Notes: generated by a model from the letters alone, not told the origin. 64,000 bases of DNA from Gammaproteobacteria bacterium (GCA_003567685.1 PWYW01000067.1:1-64000); one strand, 5' to 3'; shown: positions 1 through 11,234, counted from the stretch's first letter. Numbers and translations: made by a program.

Positions 1-22
1 CAAAAGTCAGCCCAGAGCTCCG

Positions 23-85
23 GTCTCCCGTCTCCCGTCTCCCGTCTCCCGTCTCCCGTCTCCCGTCTCCCGTCTCCCGTCTACC
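23..85. repeat. Heptamer tandem repeat (GTCTCCC), 8 perfect copies plus one degenerate (GTCTACC)
   Basis: Direct reading of 23-85; lies just downstream of the amn stop codon. Confidence 0.95.
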
Positions 86-109
86 CGCATCGCGCGCCAG
101 CGCGATGGT

Positions 110-883
110 TCAGTCAAACCGCAGATGGCGAACCGAATGGCCCGTGTCGCGAATTTCCTTCAGCGCATCGATGCCGATGGCAATCTGGGCATCCACGTAC
201 TGTTGGGTGATGACCCGGTCCGAAGCGTCGGTCTTGACCCCGTCAGGCACCATCGGCTGGTCAGACACCAGCAACAGTGCACCGGTCGGAATCGCATTGG
301 CAAAGCCGGTGATGAAGATCGTCGCGGTTTCCATGTCGATGGCCATGCAGCGCGTCCTGCGCAGATACTTCTTGAACGCCTTGTCGTGCTCCCAGACCCG
401 GCGGTTGGTGGTGTAGACAGTGCCGGTCCAGTAATCCAGATCATGATCCCGGATCGTCGATGACACGGCACGCTGCAAGGTAAAGGCCGGCAACGACGGC
501 ACTTCCGGCGGGAAATAGTCGTTCGACGTACCCTCACCGCGAATGGCAGCGATCGGCAGAATCAGATCGCCCAGCTTGTTCTTCTTTTTCAGACCGCCGC
601 ATTTGCCCAGGAACAGCACGGCCTTGGGCTCGATGGCGCTGAGCAGGTCCATGATGGTCGCGGCGTTGGCGCTGCCCATGCCGAAGTTGATCATGCTGAT
701 CCCGTCGTGGGTAGCATTGCGCATGGCCTTGTCTCGCCCACGGACCTCAACGCCGTTGGCGGCAGCAAATTTTTCCACGTAGTTATCAAAATTGGTCAGC
801 AGGATGTATTTTCCGAACCGGTCCAGATCCGTGCCCGTGTATCGGGGCAGCCAGTTCTCGACGATATCTTGTTTGCTCTCCAT
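110..883 (-). CDS. amn: AMP nucleosidase (short form)
   Basis: ORF MESKQDIVENWLPRYTG...GKCGGLKKKNKLGDLILPIAAIRGEGTSNDYFPPEVP...AIDMETATIF; phosphorylase-like fold motifs typical of AMP nucleosidase; ATG at 881-883 preceded by AGGAG. The track start at 886 is a TTG one codon upstream. Confidence 0.82.
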   Translation of the reverse strand: MESKQDIVENWLPRYTGTDLDRFGKYILLTNFDNYVEKFAAANGVEVRGRDKAMRNATHDGISMINFGMGSANAATIMDLLSAIEPKAVLFLGKCGGLKKKNKLGDLILPIAAIRGEGTSNDYFPPEVPSLPAFTLQRAVSSTIRDHDLDYWTGTVYTTNRRVWEHDKAFKKYLRRTRCMAIDMETATIFITGFANAIPTGALLLVSDQPMVPDGVKTDASDRVITQQYVDAQIAIGIDALKEIRDTGHSVRHLRFD

Positions 884-1047
884 CAACGCTCTCCTTTATT
901 GTTGTTGTTGTCGTTGTGTTCTTTAACTGGCAAGCCGGCATCGTCCAGCTTCGCCAGCGGACCCTGCCAAAGCGGTCTCGTTGACCGTTCAAGTTATCAT
1001 GCTGCCTTGTCGCCATGACAGGCTGCTGACATTCCCAACGCCCGCCG

Positions 1048-2091
1048 ATGAAACCGCCTGATCAACCCAGCGCACCTCCCTGGCCTGGCCTTTTAATCGT
1101 CGCCGGCATCGCGGCGTTGGCCATTGGCATACTCTCCCTGCCCGGCCTGGACACCCTGCCCGTCAGTCCCATGCTGCTGGCCATCATCGCCGGTCTGTCG
1201 ATGGCACCACTCGCACGACGCCAGCCCGTTTGGGAACCCGGGTTGGCCCTGTCTCGCGGCCTGGTGCTGAAAACCGCGGTGGTGCTGGTCGGTCTGGGTA
1301 TCGGCCTGTCCGAACTGGGCAGGCTGGGCCTGATGGCCGCCCCCTTCGTTCTGCTGGCCGTTAGCCTGGGGCTGATTCTTACGCTGACGCTGGCCCGGGC
1401 GTTCGGCGTAAACCAGGCGCTGGCCAGCCTGCTGGCCGCCGGCACCGCCATCTGCGGCGTGTCGGCCATTGCTGCAGCTGCGCCAGCCGTAGCCGCCCGC
1501 AGTCAGGACATTGCCTACGCGCTGGCTTGTATCGCCCTGTTTGGCCTGATGGCAACACTGGTCTATCCGCTGGCGATTGGCGCACTGATTGAGCAACCCG
1601 AGGTCGCCGGCCTGGTGCTGGGCGCCGTCGTTCACGATACCGCCCAGGTATCGGCGGCCGCCAGCCTGCTCGAACAGAGCGGCCACGGAGAGGGCAGCCT
1701 GGACGCGGCGATGGTCAGCAAACTGCTGCGAAACGGCAGTCTCCTGCTGGTGATTCCGATGCTGGCCTGGCTGAACCGGGCAAACGCTCCGGCCAACTCG
1801 CTTCGCCCACCTGCACTGCCCTTGTTCATCGTGCTGTTCCTGTTGATGGCTGTGGCGCGAAGCGTGGGCGACCGCATGCTGGGACCGGACCAGACGGCCT
1901 GGTCTGGCATTATCGAGACCTCCCGCCCCATCGCCCAGTTCGGCTTTGCCATGGCGATGGCCGCCCTGGCCATGGCCATTCGGCCCGGCGACTTCCGCCA
2001 GGCCGGTTGGCAGCCCGCGCTGGCCGCGCTGATCGCGACCCTGTCGATGGTTGTCGTCGTCGCGGTACTTGGATTGCTGATGACCGACTGA
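1048..2091 (+). CDS. yeiH: YeiH/UPF0324 family putative sulfate exporter, multi-pass membrane protein
   Basis: LKTAVVLVGLGIGLSEL..., GTAICGVSAIAA, VLGAVVHDTAQV motifs characteristic of the family. Confidence 0.85.
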   Translation: MKPPDQPSAPPWPGLLIVAGIAALAIGILSLPGLDTLPVSPMLLAIIAGLSMAPLARRQPVWEPGLALSRGLVLKTAVVLVGLGIGLSELGRLGLMAAPFVLLAVSLGLILTLTLARAFGVNQALASLLAAGTAICGVSAIAAAAPAVAARSQDIAYALACIALFGLMATLVYPLAIGALIEQPEVAGLVLGAVVHDTAQVSAAASLLEQSGHGEGSLDAAMVSKLLRNGSLLLVIPMLAWLNRANAPANSLRPPALPLFIVLFLLMAVARSVGDRMLGPDQTAWSGIIETSRPIAQFGFAMAMAALAMAIRPGDFRQAGWQPALAALIATLSMVVVVAVLGLLMTD

Positions 2092-2212
2092 TTCAGCCAT
2101 TGCCCAAGCGTATTTTCGCAATCGGTATTTCCCTGAACTCGAGCGATCTTCTACACTGGACTTGACCCGTAATTGACGGGGCCTGATCGACCAATAAAGA
2201 GGGAGCGCGTCA

Positions 2213-4669
2213 TTGTCCTGGCTAGTCCATAAATTCGGCGGCAGCAGCCTGGCCGATGCCAAGTGCATCGGCCAGGTGGCTCGCCTACTGATCGAACGCC
2301 CAGAGCAACAACAGGCCGTGGTGGTGTCGGCCATGCGCGGGGTTACCAATGAGCTGCTGGCCCTGGCCTCGGCCGCCGCCAGCGGCGAAACCTGGCGTGG
2401 GCGACTGGCGGCGCTGCGACAGCGCCACCTGGACACAGCGAATGCCCTGATCCGTGATGCAGACGGCCTGCAGGCCTGCCGCGACCATCTTGAGAACGGC
2501 TTCGGGCTGCTGGAACAGGTGTTGGCCAGCTTTGCCCTGATGGGCACCGTGCCGAAGGAAGCCGAGGAACTGGTCGCCGGACTGGGCGAAGTGTATTCCG
2601 CCCGTTTGCTGAGCAGCCACCTGCAATCACTGGGTGAAGAGGCGGTGTTTGTTGATGCACGCGATATCCTCAGGGCGCGCCCGACTGCACTGATGATGGC
2701 CATCAACTGGACCGACAGCGCGGAACGGCTGAGTGATTTCCGCCGCCGCCACCCCGCCCAGCGCTACGTCATCACCGGCTTTATCTGCCGGCGCGATGAT
2801 GGCCGTGTTTCCACGCTTGGACGCAACGGGTCGGATTATTCCGGCACCATCTTCGGTCGCCTGTTCGGCGCGGAGGAAATCCATATATGGACCGACGTGG
2901 ATGGCCTGCTTTCGGCCGATCCGACAGCCGTCCCCCAGGCCTTGCTGCTTGACAGCCTGTCCTATCGAGAAGCCTTTGAACTGGCCTACTTTGGCGCCCG
3001 AGTCATTCATCCGCAGGCGCTCAGTCCGGCGCTGGATGCCGATATTCCCGTGTTCATTCGCAACACCTTCAATCCTGGCTGCCCTGGCACCCGAATTGAT
3101 GCCCATGGCTCCAGGGAGCCGCCGGTCAAGGGCATTTCCGGCTTGTCCGACATGGCACTCGTGACCCTGGAAGGGGCCGGTCTGATCGGCGTGCCCGGAA
3201 CTGCCGAACGGGTCTTTGCCACGCTAAGACAGGCTGGCGTATCGGTGGCCATGATTTCCCAGGGGTCCTCCGAACATTCAATCTGCCTGGCCGTACCAGG
3301 CCAACAAGCAGGCAAGGCCTGTGAGCTACTCAGCGACGCTTTCGAACGCGAGATGCGTCACGGGCAGATTCAGCGCGTGTACAGCCTGCCCGGCATTCGC
3401 CTGCTGGCCATTGTCGGCGAGGGCATGAGTGGACGGCCCGGTATTGCCGCCAGCCTGTTCAACGCGCTGGCTCGCGCCGGCATCAACGTCCGGGCCATCG
3501 CCCAGGGCGCCAGCGAACACAACATCTCGGTGGCGATTGACGAGGACGACGCCGAGCGCGCGCTCAAGGCCATTCACGCCGGCTTTTACCTCTCGGAACA
3601 GACCGTTTCCGTTGGCCTGATCGGCCCCGGCAATGTCGGCCGGGCACTGCTTGAGCAGCTGGCCCAAGCGGGTGAACGCCTGCACCAGCAGGCCAATCTG
3701 GACCTGCGGCTGCGCGGCGTGGCCAGCTCATCGCGGATGTGGCTGGGGGAACCGGAGCTGGCAGATGATTGGCGCCTGGAGACAAGCCCGGCCGAGGCGC
3801 TGGACCTGGAACGATTCATTGACCATGTCGATGCCGAGCACCTGCCCCACGCCATTCTGATTGACTGTTCGGCCAGTGACGCCGTGGCCGAGCACTATGC
3901 CGAGTGGCTGGCCCGCGGCATCCACGTGATCACCCCGAACAAGCAGGCCGGCAGCGGCCCTATCGAGCGCTACCAACGGCTGCGCCGCCTACGCGAGCAA
4001 GGCACTGCACGCTGGCGCTACGAGGCCACCGTGGGTGCCGGCCTGCCGGTCATCCAGACCTTGCGCGACCTGCTCGATACCGGCGATCGCATCCGCCGCA
4101 TCGAGGGCATCTTTTCCGGCACGCTGGCCTACCTGTTCAATCGCTTTGATGACGGCATGTCGTTTGCCGAGCTGGTCAACGAGGCCTGCACCGCCGGCTA
4201 CACCGAACCCGACCCGCGCGATGACCTTTCCGGCCTGGATGTGGCTCGAAAGCTGGTCATCCTGGCGCGTGAAATGGGCCTCGATCTGGACCTGGACCAG
4301 GTCCAGGTGGAAAGCCTGGCACCGGCCTCGCTGGATCACTGCTCAGTCGACGATTTCCTGGCCGGACTGGGCGCACACGACGAGGCGATCAGCCAGCGCC
4401 TGGCCAAGGCCCGGGAAGACGGCCAGGTGTTGCGTTATGTCGCCTCGCTAAGCCCCGACGGCCAGGCGCAGGTGGCGCTGGAAAGCCTGCCGGAAGACCA
4501 CCCCTTTGCCCATCTGGCACTGACCGACAACGTGGTCGCCTTCACCACCGATCGCTATTGCGACAACCCGCTGATTGTTCAGGGCCCCGGTGCCGGACCG
4601 GCCGTCACCGCCGCCGGCGTCTTCGCCGACCTGCTGCGGGTAGCCAGCCACCTGGGGGCCCGCTTGTGA
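2213..4669 (+). CDS. thrA: Bifunctional aspartokinase / homoserine dehydrogenase
   Basis: N-terminal [12 protein letters not shown] kinase motif, ACT region, C-terminal HSD ([44 protein letters not shown]). TTG start codon preceded by AGGGAG. Confidence 0.96.
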   Translation: MSWLVHKFGGSSLADAKCIGQVARLLIERPEQQQAVVVSAMRGVTNELLALASAAASGETWRGRLAALRQRHLDTANALIRDADGLQACRDHLENGFGLLEQVLASFALMGTVPKEAEELVAGLGEVYSARLLSSHLQSLGEEAVFVDARDILRARPTALMMAINWTDSAERLSDFRRRHPAQRYVITGFICRRDDGRVSTLGRNGSDYSGTIFGRLFGAEEIHIWTDVDGLLSADPTAVPQALLLDSLSYREAFELAYFGARVIHPQALSPALDADIPVFIRNTFNPGCPGTRIDAHGSREPPVKGISGLSDMALVTLEGAGLIGVPGTAERVFATLRQAGVSVAMISQGSSEHSICLAVPGQQAGKACELLSDAFEREMRHGQIQRVYSLPGIRLLAIVGEGMSGRPGIAASLFNALARAGINVRAIAQGASEHNISVAIDEDDAERALKAIHAGFYLSEQTVSVGLIGPGNVGRALLEQLAQAGERLHQQANLDLRLRGVASSSRMWLGEPELADDWRLETSPAEALDLERFIDHVDAEHLPHAILIDCSASDAVAEHYAEWLARGIHVITPNKQAGSGPIERYQRLRRLREQGTARWRYEATVGAGLPVIQTLRDLLDTGDRIRRIEGIFSGTLAYLFNRFDDGMSFAELVNEACTAGYTEPDPRDDLSGLDVARKLVILAREMGLDLDLDQVQVESLAPASLDHCSVDDFLAGLGAHDEAISQRLAKAREDGQVLRYVASLSPDGQAQVALESLPEDHPFAHLALTDNVVAFTTDRYCDNPLIVQGPGAGPAVTAAGVFADLLRVASHLGARL

Positions 4670-5613
4670 GCGGCCTTGAGCGGGCCCGGGCCTTTGCCCC
4701 GGCCAGCGTCGGCAACGTGGCTGTCGGTTTTGACCTGCTGGGCCACGTCATCGATGGCCCCGGCGATACCGTCACCGCAAGCCGCACCCGCCAGCCGGGC
4801 GTCACCATCAGCGCCATCGACGGACTGGACCTGGAGCTGCCGCTGGAGGCCTCGCGCAATACCGCCGGGCGGGCGGTTCAGGCGCTGGCCGAACACTGCC
4901 GGGTGGATTTCGGCATTGCGCTTGGTATTCACAAAGGCATCCCGCTGGGCTCGGGCCTGGGCGGTTCCGCGGCCTCGGCCACTGCCGCGCTGGTGGCCGC
5001 CAACGCCCTGCTCGATCAACCCTTGCCGACCCACGCACTGTATCCTTTTGCGCTGACCGGCGAAGCCGTGGCCAGCGGGTCGGCCCACGGCGACAATGTC
5101 GGACCGCAACTGCTGGGCGGATTGGTATTGGCCACTGCGGATCGATTGCTTGAACTGCCGGTTCCGAACGGCCTGATCGCCTGCGTGGTGCATCCCGACC
5201 ACATCGTCGAAACGCGCGCAGCTCGTGCCGCATTGGGCGAGCCCTATCCAATTGCCACCGTCGTGGCCCACCAGGCCTGCCTGGCGCAGTTCCTGTGCGG
5301 CTGTTACCGCGACGATATCAAGCTGATTGCCGCCGGCCTGAAAGATCTGCTGGTCGAGCCGCGCCGCGCGCCATTGGTTCCGGGGTTTCAGGCCGTCAAA
5401 CAGGCAGCGCTGGACCACGGCGCGCTGGGCAGCTCGATTTCCGGCGCCGGCCCCAGCGTATTCGGCTGGTTTATCGACCAAGCCCAGGCGCATCAGGCCG
5501 CCCGCGCCATGCAAGCCGCCTTTGCCGAACATGGTCTGGACAGCCAGGCCTGGATAAGCCCGGTCAACAGCCCCGGCGCGCGACTGATCCACGACACAGA
5601 GAGCCGAGATTAA
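4666..5613 (+). CDS. thrB: Homoserine kinase
   Basis: GTG start overlapping the thrA stop (GTGA); GHMP motif [22 protein letters not shown] of thrC overlaps its TAA. Confidence 0.95.
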   Translation: MSGLERARAFAPASVGNVAVGFDLLGHVIDGPGDTVTASRTRQPGVTISAIDGLDLELPLEASRNTAGRAVQALAEHCRVDFGIALGIHKGIPLGSGLGGSAASATAALVAANALLDQPLPTHALYPFALTGEAVASGSAHGDNVGPQLLGGLVLATADRLLELPVPNGLIACVVHPDHIVETRAARAALGEPYPIATVVAHQACLAQFLCGCYRDDIKLIAAGLKDLLVEPRRAPLVPGFQAVKQAALDHGALGSSISGAGPSVFGWFIDQAQAHQAARAMQAAFAEHGLDSQAWISPVNSPGARLIHDTESRD

Positions 5614-6926
5614 TGCGATACATCAGCACCCGCGACAGGTCGCCGGCCGTCGATGCTGGCCAGGCGCTACGGGCAGGCCTGGCACCGGATGGTGGTCTTT
5701 ATGTCCCCGAACGTTGGCCAGCGGCCCGTCCGGCAAACCCAGACACATTGCCATCGACCCGCCTGACCGACACCGCCAGCCACTGGCTCGCCCCCTTCTT
5801 TGCCAACAGCCCGCTGGAGGACCGCTTGCCGGCCATCTGCGCCGAAGCCCTGGATCTGCCGCTGCCGCTGACGCCTCTTGATGACGGGCAGGCCTGGTTG
5901 CTGGAGCTGTTTCACGGGCCAACCGCCGCGTTCAAGGATTTTGCCGCCCGCTTCCTGGCCGGCTGCATGGCCGCGTTGCGGGCGGCCGACGAGCCCGTGC
6001 AGACCGTGCTGGTCGCCACCTCGGGCGATACCGGCAGCGCGGTGGCCGCCGCCTTTCACCGGCGGCCGGGTTTTCGCGTGGTCATTCTCTATCCCGAAGG
6101 CCGGGTCTCGGTGCGCCAGGCCCACCAGCTTGGCGCCTTCGGCGACAACATCAGTTGCTTCCGCGTGCAGGGCAACTTTGATGACTGCCAGCGACTGGTC
6201 AAACAGGCCCTGAACGACCCCGCATTGAGCCAGAGGCACGCCCTGACCTCGGCCAACAGCATCTCGATTGGCCGATTGCTACCGCAGATCAGCTATTACA
6301 TTCATGCCGTCAGCCAGCTTTCCGCGCGTGGCCAGACCCCGGTGGACATCATCGTGCCGACCGGCAACCTCGGCAACGCGCTGGCCGCCATCCTGGCGCG
6401 CGAACTGGGCCTGCCGATCGGCGAAATCGTGCTGGCCACGAATGCCAACCCCACCCTGGCCGAGTTTTTTGCCGGTGACGACTACCGGGGGCGACCCGGC
6501 ATCGAGACCCTGGCCAACGCCATGGATGTCGGTGACCCGAGCAATTTCGAGCGCCTGACCTGGTTTTTTCGCGATCGAGACCTGAGAAGTGCCGGCATCC
6601 GTGCGGTGTCGGTCGATGACCAGACCATCGAGCGGCGCATCAAGACGACCTGGGAAACACAGGCCATGGCCGTTTGCCCGCATACAGCCTGTGCGCTGGA
6701 AGCCCTGGATCAGCGCCGCCTGGCCGGGAACCCAGGTCCCCACCTGCTGGCGGCCACGGCCCATCCGGCCAAGTTCGAGGGCGTGGTAGAACCGCTGGTT
6801 GGCCAGGCCATTGAGCCACCGCCGGCGCTGGCCGAACTGCTGACCCGGCCCAGCCACGCGCAGCCACTCCAGGCTGAATACCGCGAGCTGGTCAAGATAA
6901 TTCGGTCAGATCAGGACGTTGCCTGA
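5613..6926 (+). CDS. thrC: Threonine synthase
   Basis: [33 protein letters not shown]..., HGPTAAFKDFAARFL PLP-lysine motif; TAATG junction with thrB. Confidence 0.95.
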   Translation: MRYISTRDRSPAVDAGQALRAGLAPDGGLYVPERWPAARPANPDTLPSTRLTDTASHWLAPFFANSPLEDRLPAICAEALDLPLPLTPLDDGQAWLLELFHGPTAAFKDFAARFLAGCMAALRAADEPVQTVLVATSGDTGSAVAAAFHRRPGFRVVILYPEGRVSVRQAHQLGAFGDNISCFRVQGNFDDCQRLVKQALNDPALSQRHALTSANSISIGRLLPQISYYIHAVSQLSARGQTPVDIIVPTGNLGNALAAILARELGLPIGEIVLATNANPTLAEFFAGDDYRGRPGIETLANAMDVGDPSNFERLTWFFRDRDLRSAGIRAVSVDDQTIERRIKTTWETQAMAVCPHTACALEALDQRRLAGNPGPHLLAATAHPAKFEGVVEPLVGQAIEPPPALAELLTRPSHAQPLQAEYRELVKIIRSDQDVA

Positions 6927-6959
6927 TCACGCGCAGGCGTGCTCGTGGCCAACAACCGC

Positions 6960-7601
6960 TCAGCCGAAGAAGCCGGCTCGCAGGCCATCGAACATGAACT
7001 GCACAGCCAGGGCGGCCAGCAGCATGCCCAGCAGGCGGGTAATCACATTGCTGACGGCCTGGGGAATGAAGTGCTCGAAGCGGGCGGCGAACACCAGCAG
7101 CACGGCACCAATCAGCATCACCGAGGCACCGGCACCCAGCACCACGCCCACACCGAGGGGATTGCCGGCCTGGTCGGCAGTCAGCAGCATGATCGAGGCA
7201 ATCGCGCCGGGGCCACAGAGTAGCGGAATGGCCAGCGGGAAGGCCGAGATATCCTCGGGCTCGACCCGGTCATGGATTTCCTCGGCCGATTTGCTCTTGC
7301 GCTCGTTGCGGCGCGAGAACAGCATTTCCAGCGCAATCAGGAACAGCAGCACCCCGCCGGCCACCCGGAAGGCCGGCAGGGTAATGCCGAAGTTATCGAG
7401 CAGCGCCTGTCCGAACAAGCCAAACAGCACCAGCAGAACGGTGGCGATCAGGCAACCCATCAGCGCCATGCGGATCTTCTGTGCGCGGCTGGCGCCCAGC
7501 GTCAGCGACACAAAGATCGGAATAATGCTGACCGGATCGACGGTGACAAACAGCATCACGAAGGCCGGCAGGAAAATATCGAGCATGACAGGGCTTACCA
7601 A
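6960..7601 (-). CDS. MarC family NAAT transporter
   Basis: FVTVDPVSIIPIFVSLT, AFPLAIPLLCGPGAIAS motifs, six predicted TM segments. Confidence 0.87.
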   Translation of the reverse strand: MVSPVMLDIFLPAFVMLFVTVDPVSIIPIFVSLTLGASRAQKIRMALMGCLIATVLLVLFGLFGQALLDNFGITLPAFRVAGGVLLFLIALEMLFSRRNERKSKSAEEIHDRVEPEDISAFPLAIPLLCGPGAIASIMLLTADQAGNPLGVGVVLGAGASVMLIGAVLLVFAARFEHFIPQAVSNVITRLLGMLLAALAVQFMFDGLRAGFFG

Positions 7602-7759
7602 TTGAATGCAGCGCGAATGCTACGCCCCGGCAACCGGCTGTGCAAGCACCAACTGGACACTTCAGGACGGCCCTCGATACCGTATCCTTTTGGACGTTGG
7701 CTTGCAGCTTGGATGACGCATCCCAAAAGCGACCCTGACATCGACCTTACTATCCGACA

Positions 7760-8221
7760 ATGAATCGACTGGAATTGAAACTGCCACCACCGGCAATCGC
7801 CCTGCTCATTGCGCTGGCCATGGCTGCCCTCGCCCGGGTCACGCCGACGTTAAACGAGTTGGGCCCGATCCGCTCGTGGCTGGCCACCGGTTTGCTGGTC
7901 ACAGGCTTGCTGATTGCGATATGGGCCGTCTGGAGCTTCCACCGGGCCAAAACCACGGTTCATCCCCTGGCGCCTGAGAAAAGCAGCGCACTGGTTGAAA
8001 CGGGCGTGTTTCGCTTCAGCCGCAACCCCATGTACCTGGGCATGACTTTGATCCTCATGGCCTGGGCCGTCTGGCTGACCGCTCCCGCTACGCTGCTCGG
8101 TCCCATCCTCTTTGTTGTCTTGATCACCCGTCTGCAAATCAAGCCCGAAGAGCGCATCCTGCATCAACTATTCGGTGAGGCTTATGCCAGTTATTGCCGA
8201 CGCACTAGGCGCTGGCTCTGA
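7760..8221 (+). CDS. Isoprenylcysteine carboxyl methyltransferase (ICMT)-like membrane methyltransferase
   Basis: GVFRFSRNPMYLGMTLILMAWAVWL...KPEERILHQLFGEAYASYCRRTRRW is diagnostic of the phospholipid methyltransferase/ICMT family. Confidence 0.85.
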   Translation: MNRLELKLPPPAIALLIALAMAALARVTPTLNELGPIRSWLATGLLVTGLLIAIWAVWSFHRAKTTVHPLAPEKSSALVETGVFRFSRNPMYLGMTLILMAWAVWLTAPATLLGPILFVVLITRLQIKPEERILHQLFGEAYASYCRRTRRWL

Positions 8222-8239
8222 TCACTGGGTTGGTAGACC

Positions 8240-8935
8240 ATGAAGACGATTGGACTGTTGGGCGGCATGAGCTGGGAGAGCACAGCCATTTATTACCGCC
8301 TGATCAACCAGGCGGTCAGCCAGCGGCTGGGTGGTCTGCACTCGGCCTCGATTCTGCTCCACTCGCTCGACTTTGCGCCGGTGGCAGCCCTGCAGCAAGA
8401 CAACCGCTGGGCCGAGGCCGGCGAGCTGCTGGCCAATCATGCGCATGCACTGGAAGCCGCCGGTGCCGATTGCCTGGTGCTGTGTACCAACACCATGCAT
8501 CGGGTGGCCGACATCATTGAGACGGGCCTGAGCATCCCGCTGATCCACATCGCCGACGCCACGGCCAGGCACCTGCAGCGGCTCGACATCAATCGTGCGG
8601 GTCTGCTCGGCACGGCCTTCACCATGGAGCAGGCGTTCTACCGTGACCGGCTGATCGGCCATGGCATCGACGTGCTCATACCGGATGCCCAACAACGCAG
8701 CATTGTCCACCGGGTGATTTTCGACGAACTCTGCCGGGGCCAAATCGACGACCGCTCCCGGCAGGCGTTTGTCCACATCAGCCAGCAACTGGCCAAACGC
8801 GGCGCCGAAGGCATCATCCTCGGCTGCACCGAGATTGGCCTGCTAATCGGGCCCGACGATCTCGATCTGCCAATCATCGACACCACGCGAATTCACGCCG
8901 AAGCAGCGGTCGACTTTGTCTTGGGCAGCCTCTGA
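8240..8935 (+). CDS. Aspartate/glutamate racemase family protein
   Basis: MKTIGLLGGMSWESTAIYYRLIN..., LCTNTMH, GIILGCTEIGLL active-site cysteines. Confidence 0.88.
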   Translation: MKTIGLLGGMSWESTAIYYRLINQAVSQRLGGLHSASILLHSLDFAPVAALQQDNRWAEAGELLANHAHALEAAGADCLVLCTNTMHRVADIIETGLSIPLIHIADATARHLQRLDINRAGLLGTAFTMEQAFYRDRLIGHGIDVLIPDAQQRSIVHRVIFDELCRGQIDDRSRQAFVHISQQLAKRGAEGIILGCTEIGLLIGPDDLDLPIIDTTRIHAEAAVDFVLGSL

Positions 8936-9002
8936 ATACATCCGCATGAGCGCAACGGTGCCGTCGCGGGAAGCGCCCCAGGCTGACTTTCAACCGACGG
9001 CA

Positions 9003-9692
9003 TCAATCCAGTGCAGCCAGGCGATCGGCCAACCGGGACATGATTTCCACATCTTTTTCGGTCCAGCCCTCGGTGAGCTCGAAGTGGGCCCACAAACAGG
9101 CGATCTGTTCGCCCAGGTCGGCACAGGTCGCGTCAAAGCTGTCGGCGCCCTGCGGCCGCCGATAAGCCCGCTCGGCAATCTCGGGTGCCGCCTCCATTGG
9201 ACGATGGTGAAAGCGCCGGGTGTAGTCCTCATCGTCACGACGGTTGAGCTCCCAGACAAGCGGCGACGAATCGTAGATGCGAAGAAAGAGCGATCGTGGC
9301 GAGGTGCTTCGCGGCAGACTGGTCGCATAAAAAGTGCAAATACCCTGGAGCGCTGCCGGCGCTCGCCGCAGCTCGGATTCCAGCCACCTGAACCGTCCTT
9401 CACTGAATTCAATGTCGAACACCTCAACCAGATCCTCGGCCGTCAGCACGTCACAGGCGATGTTGGCTTCTGCCAGGGCAACCAGCCGATCATCATCAAA
9501 GGTTTGCAGCCGGGCGATTTCTGCGTCACTGAACTGAACGCTGTCTGACGCGGCCTCCATCTCGTCATTTGGCGTTGACGCCACGGCGTGTTCAACCGAA
9601 GCGGCCTCGCCGTTGTCTGGTTGGCTTGCCTCCCCCTCAGCATCTCCGGCTGAACAAGCAGCCAAAAACACAATGAGGGTGGCAAGGATCAT
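9003..9692 (-). CDS. Predicted lipoprotein of unknown function
   Basis: Start MILATLIVFLAAC gives a canonical lipobox (LAAC); acidic linker SAGDAEGEASQPDNGEAAS; no family recognised. Confidence 0.6.
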   Translation of the reverse strand: MILATLIVFLAACSAGDAEGEASQPDNGEAASVEHAVASTPNDEMEAASDSVQFSDAEIARLQTFDDDRLVALAEANIACDVLTAEDLVEVFDIEFSEGRFRWLESELRRAPAALQGICTFYATSLPRSTSPRSLFLRIYDSSPLVWELNRRDDEDYTRRFHHRPMEAAPEIAERAYRRPQGADSFDATCADLGEQIACLWAHFELTEGWTEKDVEIMSRLADRLAALD

Positions 9693-9947
9693 GCCTTGAC
9701 GGATAAAAAAAATACTGTCTTGCAGGTAAGAACGGTTGAAGGAATCTTGCCGGACGGGTGTCATGGAACATCTCCTTAGTGACTGAGGCTTGTTGTCTTA
9801 TGACGCAAAACGCGTCGAAAACCGGCCAACCGCATCAGACTGCAGCGCTGCCACCCTCGCGACCATGAGTGGCAGATTGGGGTCAGATCAAATTCCGGTC
9901 GCCAGCCAGTGGCTACACTGGTGGGCAAGGTCTACTTGGAGCTTGAT

Positions 9948-11234
9948 ATGCGTAGTCGTCGATTCGTCAGCCGGCTTACCCGCCAGACTCAAGCACTGAT
10001 CCTGGCCGGTGGACGTGGCAGTCGCCTGGAAATGCTGACGGATTGGCGGGCCAAGCCCGCCGTTCCGTTCGGCGGGAAATTCCGAATCATTGACTTCGCG
10101 CTGTCCAACTGTCTCCATTCAGGTATCCGACGAATCGGTGTCCTTACCCAGTACAAGTCTCACTCGTTGATTCGACATCTCATGCTTGGCTGGAACAACC
10201 TGAACAATGACTACGGCGAATTTCTCGACCTGATCCCCGCCCAGCAATGGCTTGAAGACGAATCCTGGTACCTGGGCACTGCCGATGCGGTCTACCAGAG
10301 CCTCGACATCATTGACTCTCACAACGCCGATTACATACTGGTGCTGGCTGGCGACCACGTCTACAAGATGGACTACGGAGAATTGATCGCGGCGCACGTG
10401 GAAACCCAGGCTGACATCACGGTTGCCTGTCACGATGTCGCCATCGAAGAGGCTCATCAATTCGGTGTCGCCGAGCGCGCGGAAAGCGGCCGAATCATTG
10501 GCTTCGAGGAGAAACCCCCGCATCCCAAGCCCTGGCCCGAATCTCCCGGACGAGCGCTTACCAGCATGGGCCTGTACGTGTTTTCACGCAATTACTTGCA
10601 CCACGTGCTGGAAGCAGACGCCAAGGACAATGCCAGCCAACACGATTTTGGCCGGAACATCATCCCCGGCGCGTTGGAACGTGGTGACCGGGTATTCAGC
10701 GCGTTGTTGCGAGACGCGTCGCCGGGCCAAGCCTATTGGAGAGACGTTGGAACACTCGATTCCTATTTCCAGACCAATATGGAAATGCTGGAGCGGCATC
10801 CGGCCCTGAACATCTTTGATCCAGATTGGCCGATCTTCACCAACCTGGTGCAGGCGCCACCGGCGAAGTTCACCGATCATGGGCCGACCGGAGGGTGCCG
10901 GCTCATCGACAGCATCGTTGCCGATGGCGCGGTCATTTCGGATTCTTTCCTTGAGCGATCGATCATTTTTGCCGGCGTCAATATTCGAGACGGTTGCGAG
11001 ATCAAGCGCTCCCTGGTCCTGCCAGACTGTCAAATCGGCAAGAACTCACGGGTGCACAACGCGATATTGGACAACGGTTGCATCCTGCCGCCGGGCACGA
11101 TCATCGGCGAAAACCCGGTTGACGATCGAGAACGCTTTCATGTGACCGACAATGGCGTGATCGTGGTCAATCGCGCCATGCTCGGACAGCCAGCAGCTTA
11201 TCAACCCACCACCATTTCGCCCGGAACCATCTGA
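9948..11234 (+). CDS. glgC: Glucose-1-phosphate adenylyltransferase (ADP-glucose pyrophosphorylase)
   Basis: [78 protein letters not shown] at 9948 chosen over the upstream in-frame start. Confidence 0.94.
   Translation: MRSRRFVSRLTRQTQALILAGGRGSRLEMLTDWRAKPAVPFGGKFRIIDFALSNCLHSGIRRIGVLTQYKSHSLIRHLMLGWNNLNNDYGEFLDLIPAQQWLEDESWYLGTADAVYQSLDIIDSHNADYILVLAGDHVYKMDYGELIAAHVETQADITVACHDVAIEEAHQFGVAERAESGRIIGFEEKPPHPKPWPESPGRALTSMGLYVFSRNYLHHVLEADAKDNASQHDFGRNIIPGALERGDRVFSALLRDASPGQAYWRDVGTLDSYFQTNMEMLERHPALNIFDPDWPIFTNLVQAPPAKFTDHGPTGGCRLIDSIVADGAVISDSFLERSIIFAGVNIRDGCEIKRSLVLPDCQIGKNSRVHNAILDNGCILPPGTIIGENPVDDRERFHVTDNGVIVVNRAMLGQPAAYQPTTISPGTI

Noticed and set aside
23-85. Heptamer array considered as CRISPR
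   Set aside because: 7-bp contiguous units with no spacers and no cas genes nearby.
1093-2706. 537-aa minus-strand ORF opposite yeiH/thrA
   Set aside because: Antisense open frame caused by GC-rich codon usage; low-complexity Gln/Gly/Arg-rich translation and spans two well-supported genes on the other strand.
6926-6960. CACGC-gcag-GCGTG between thrC and marC as bidirectional terminator
   Set aside because: Only a 5-bp stem without T tract; insufficient.
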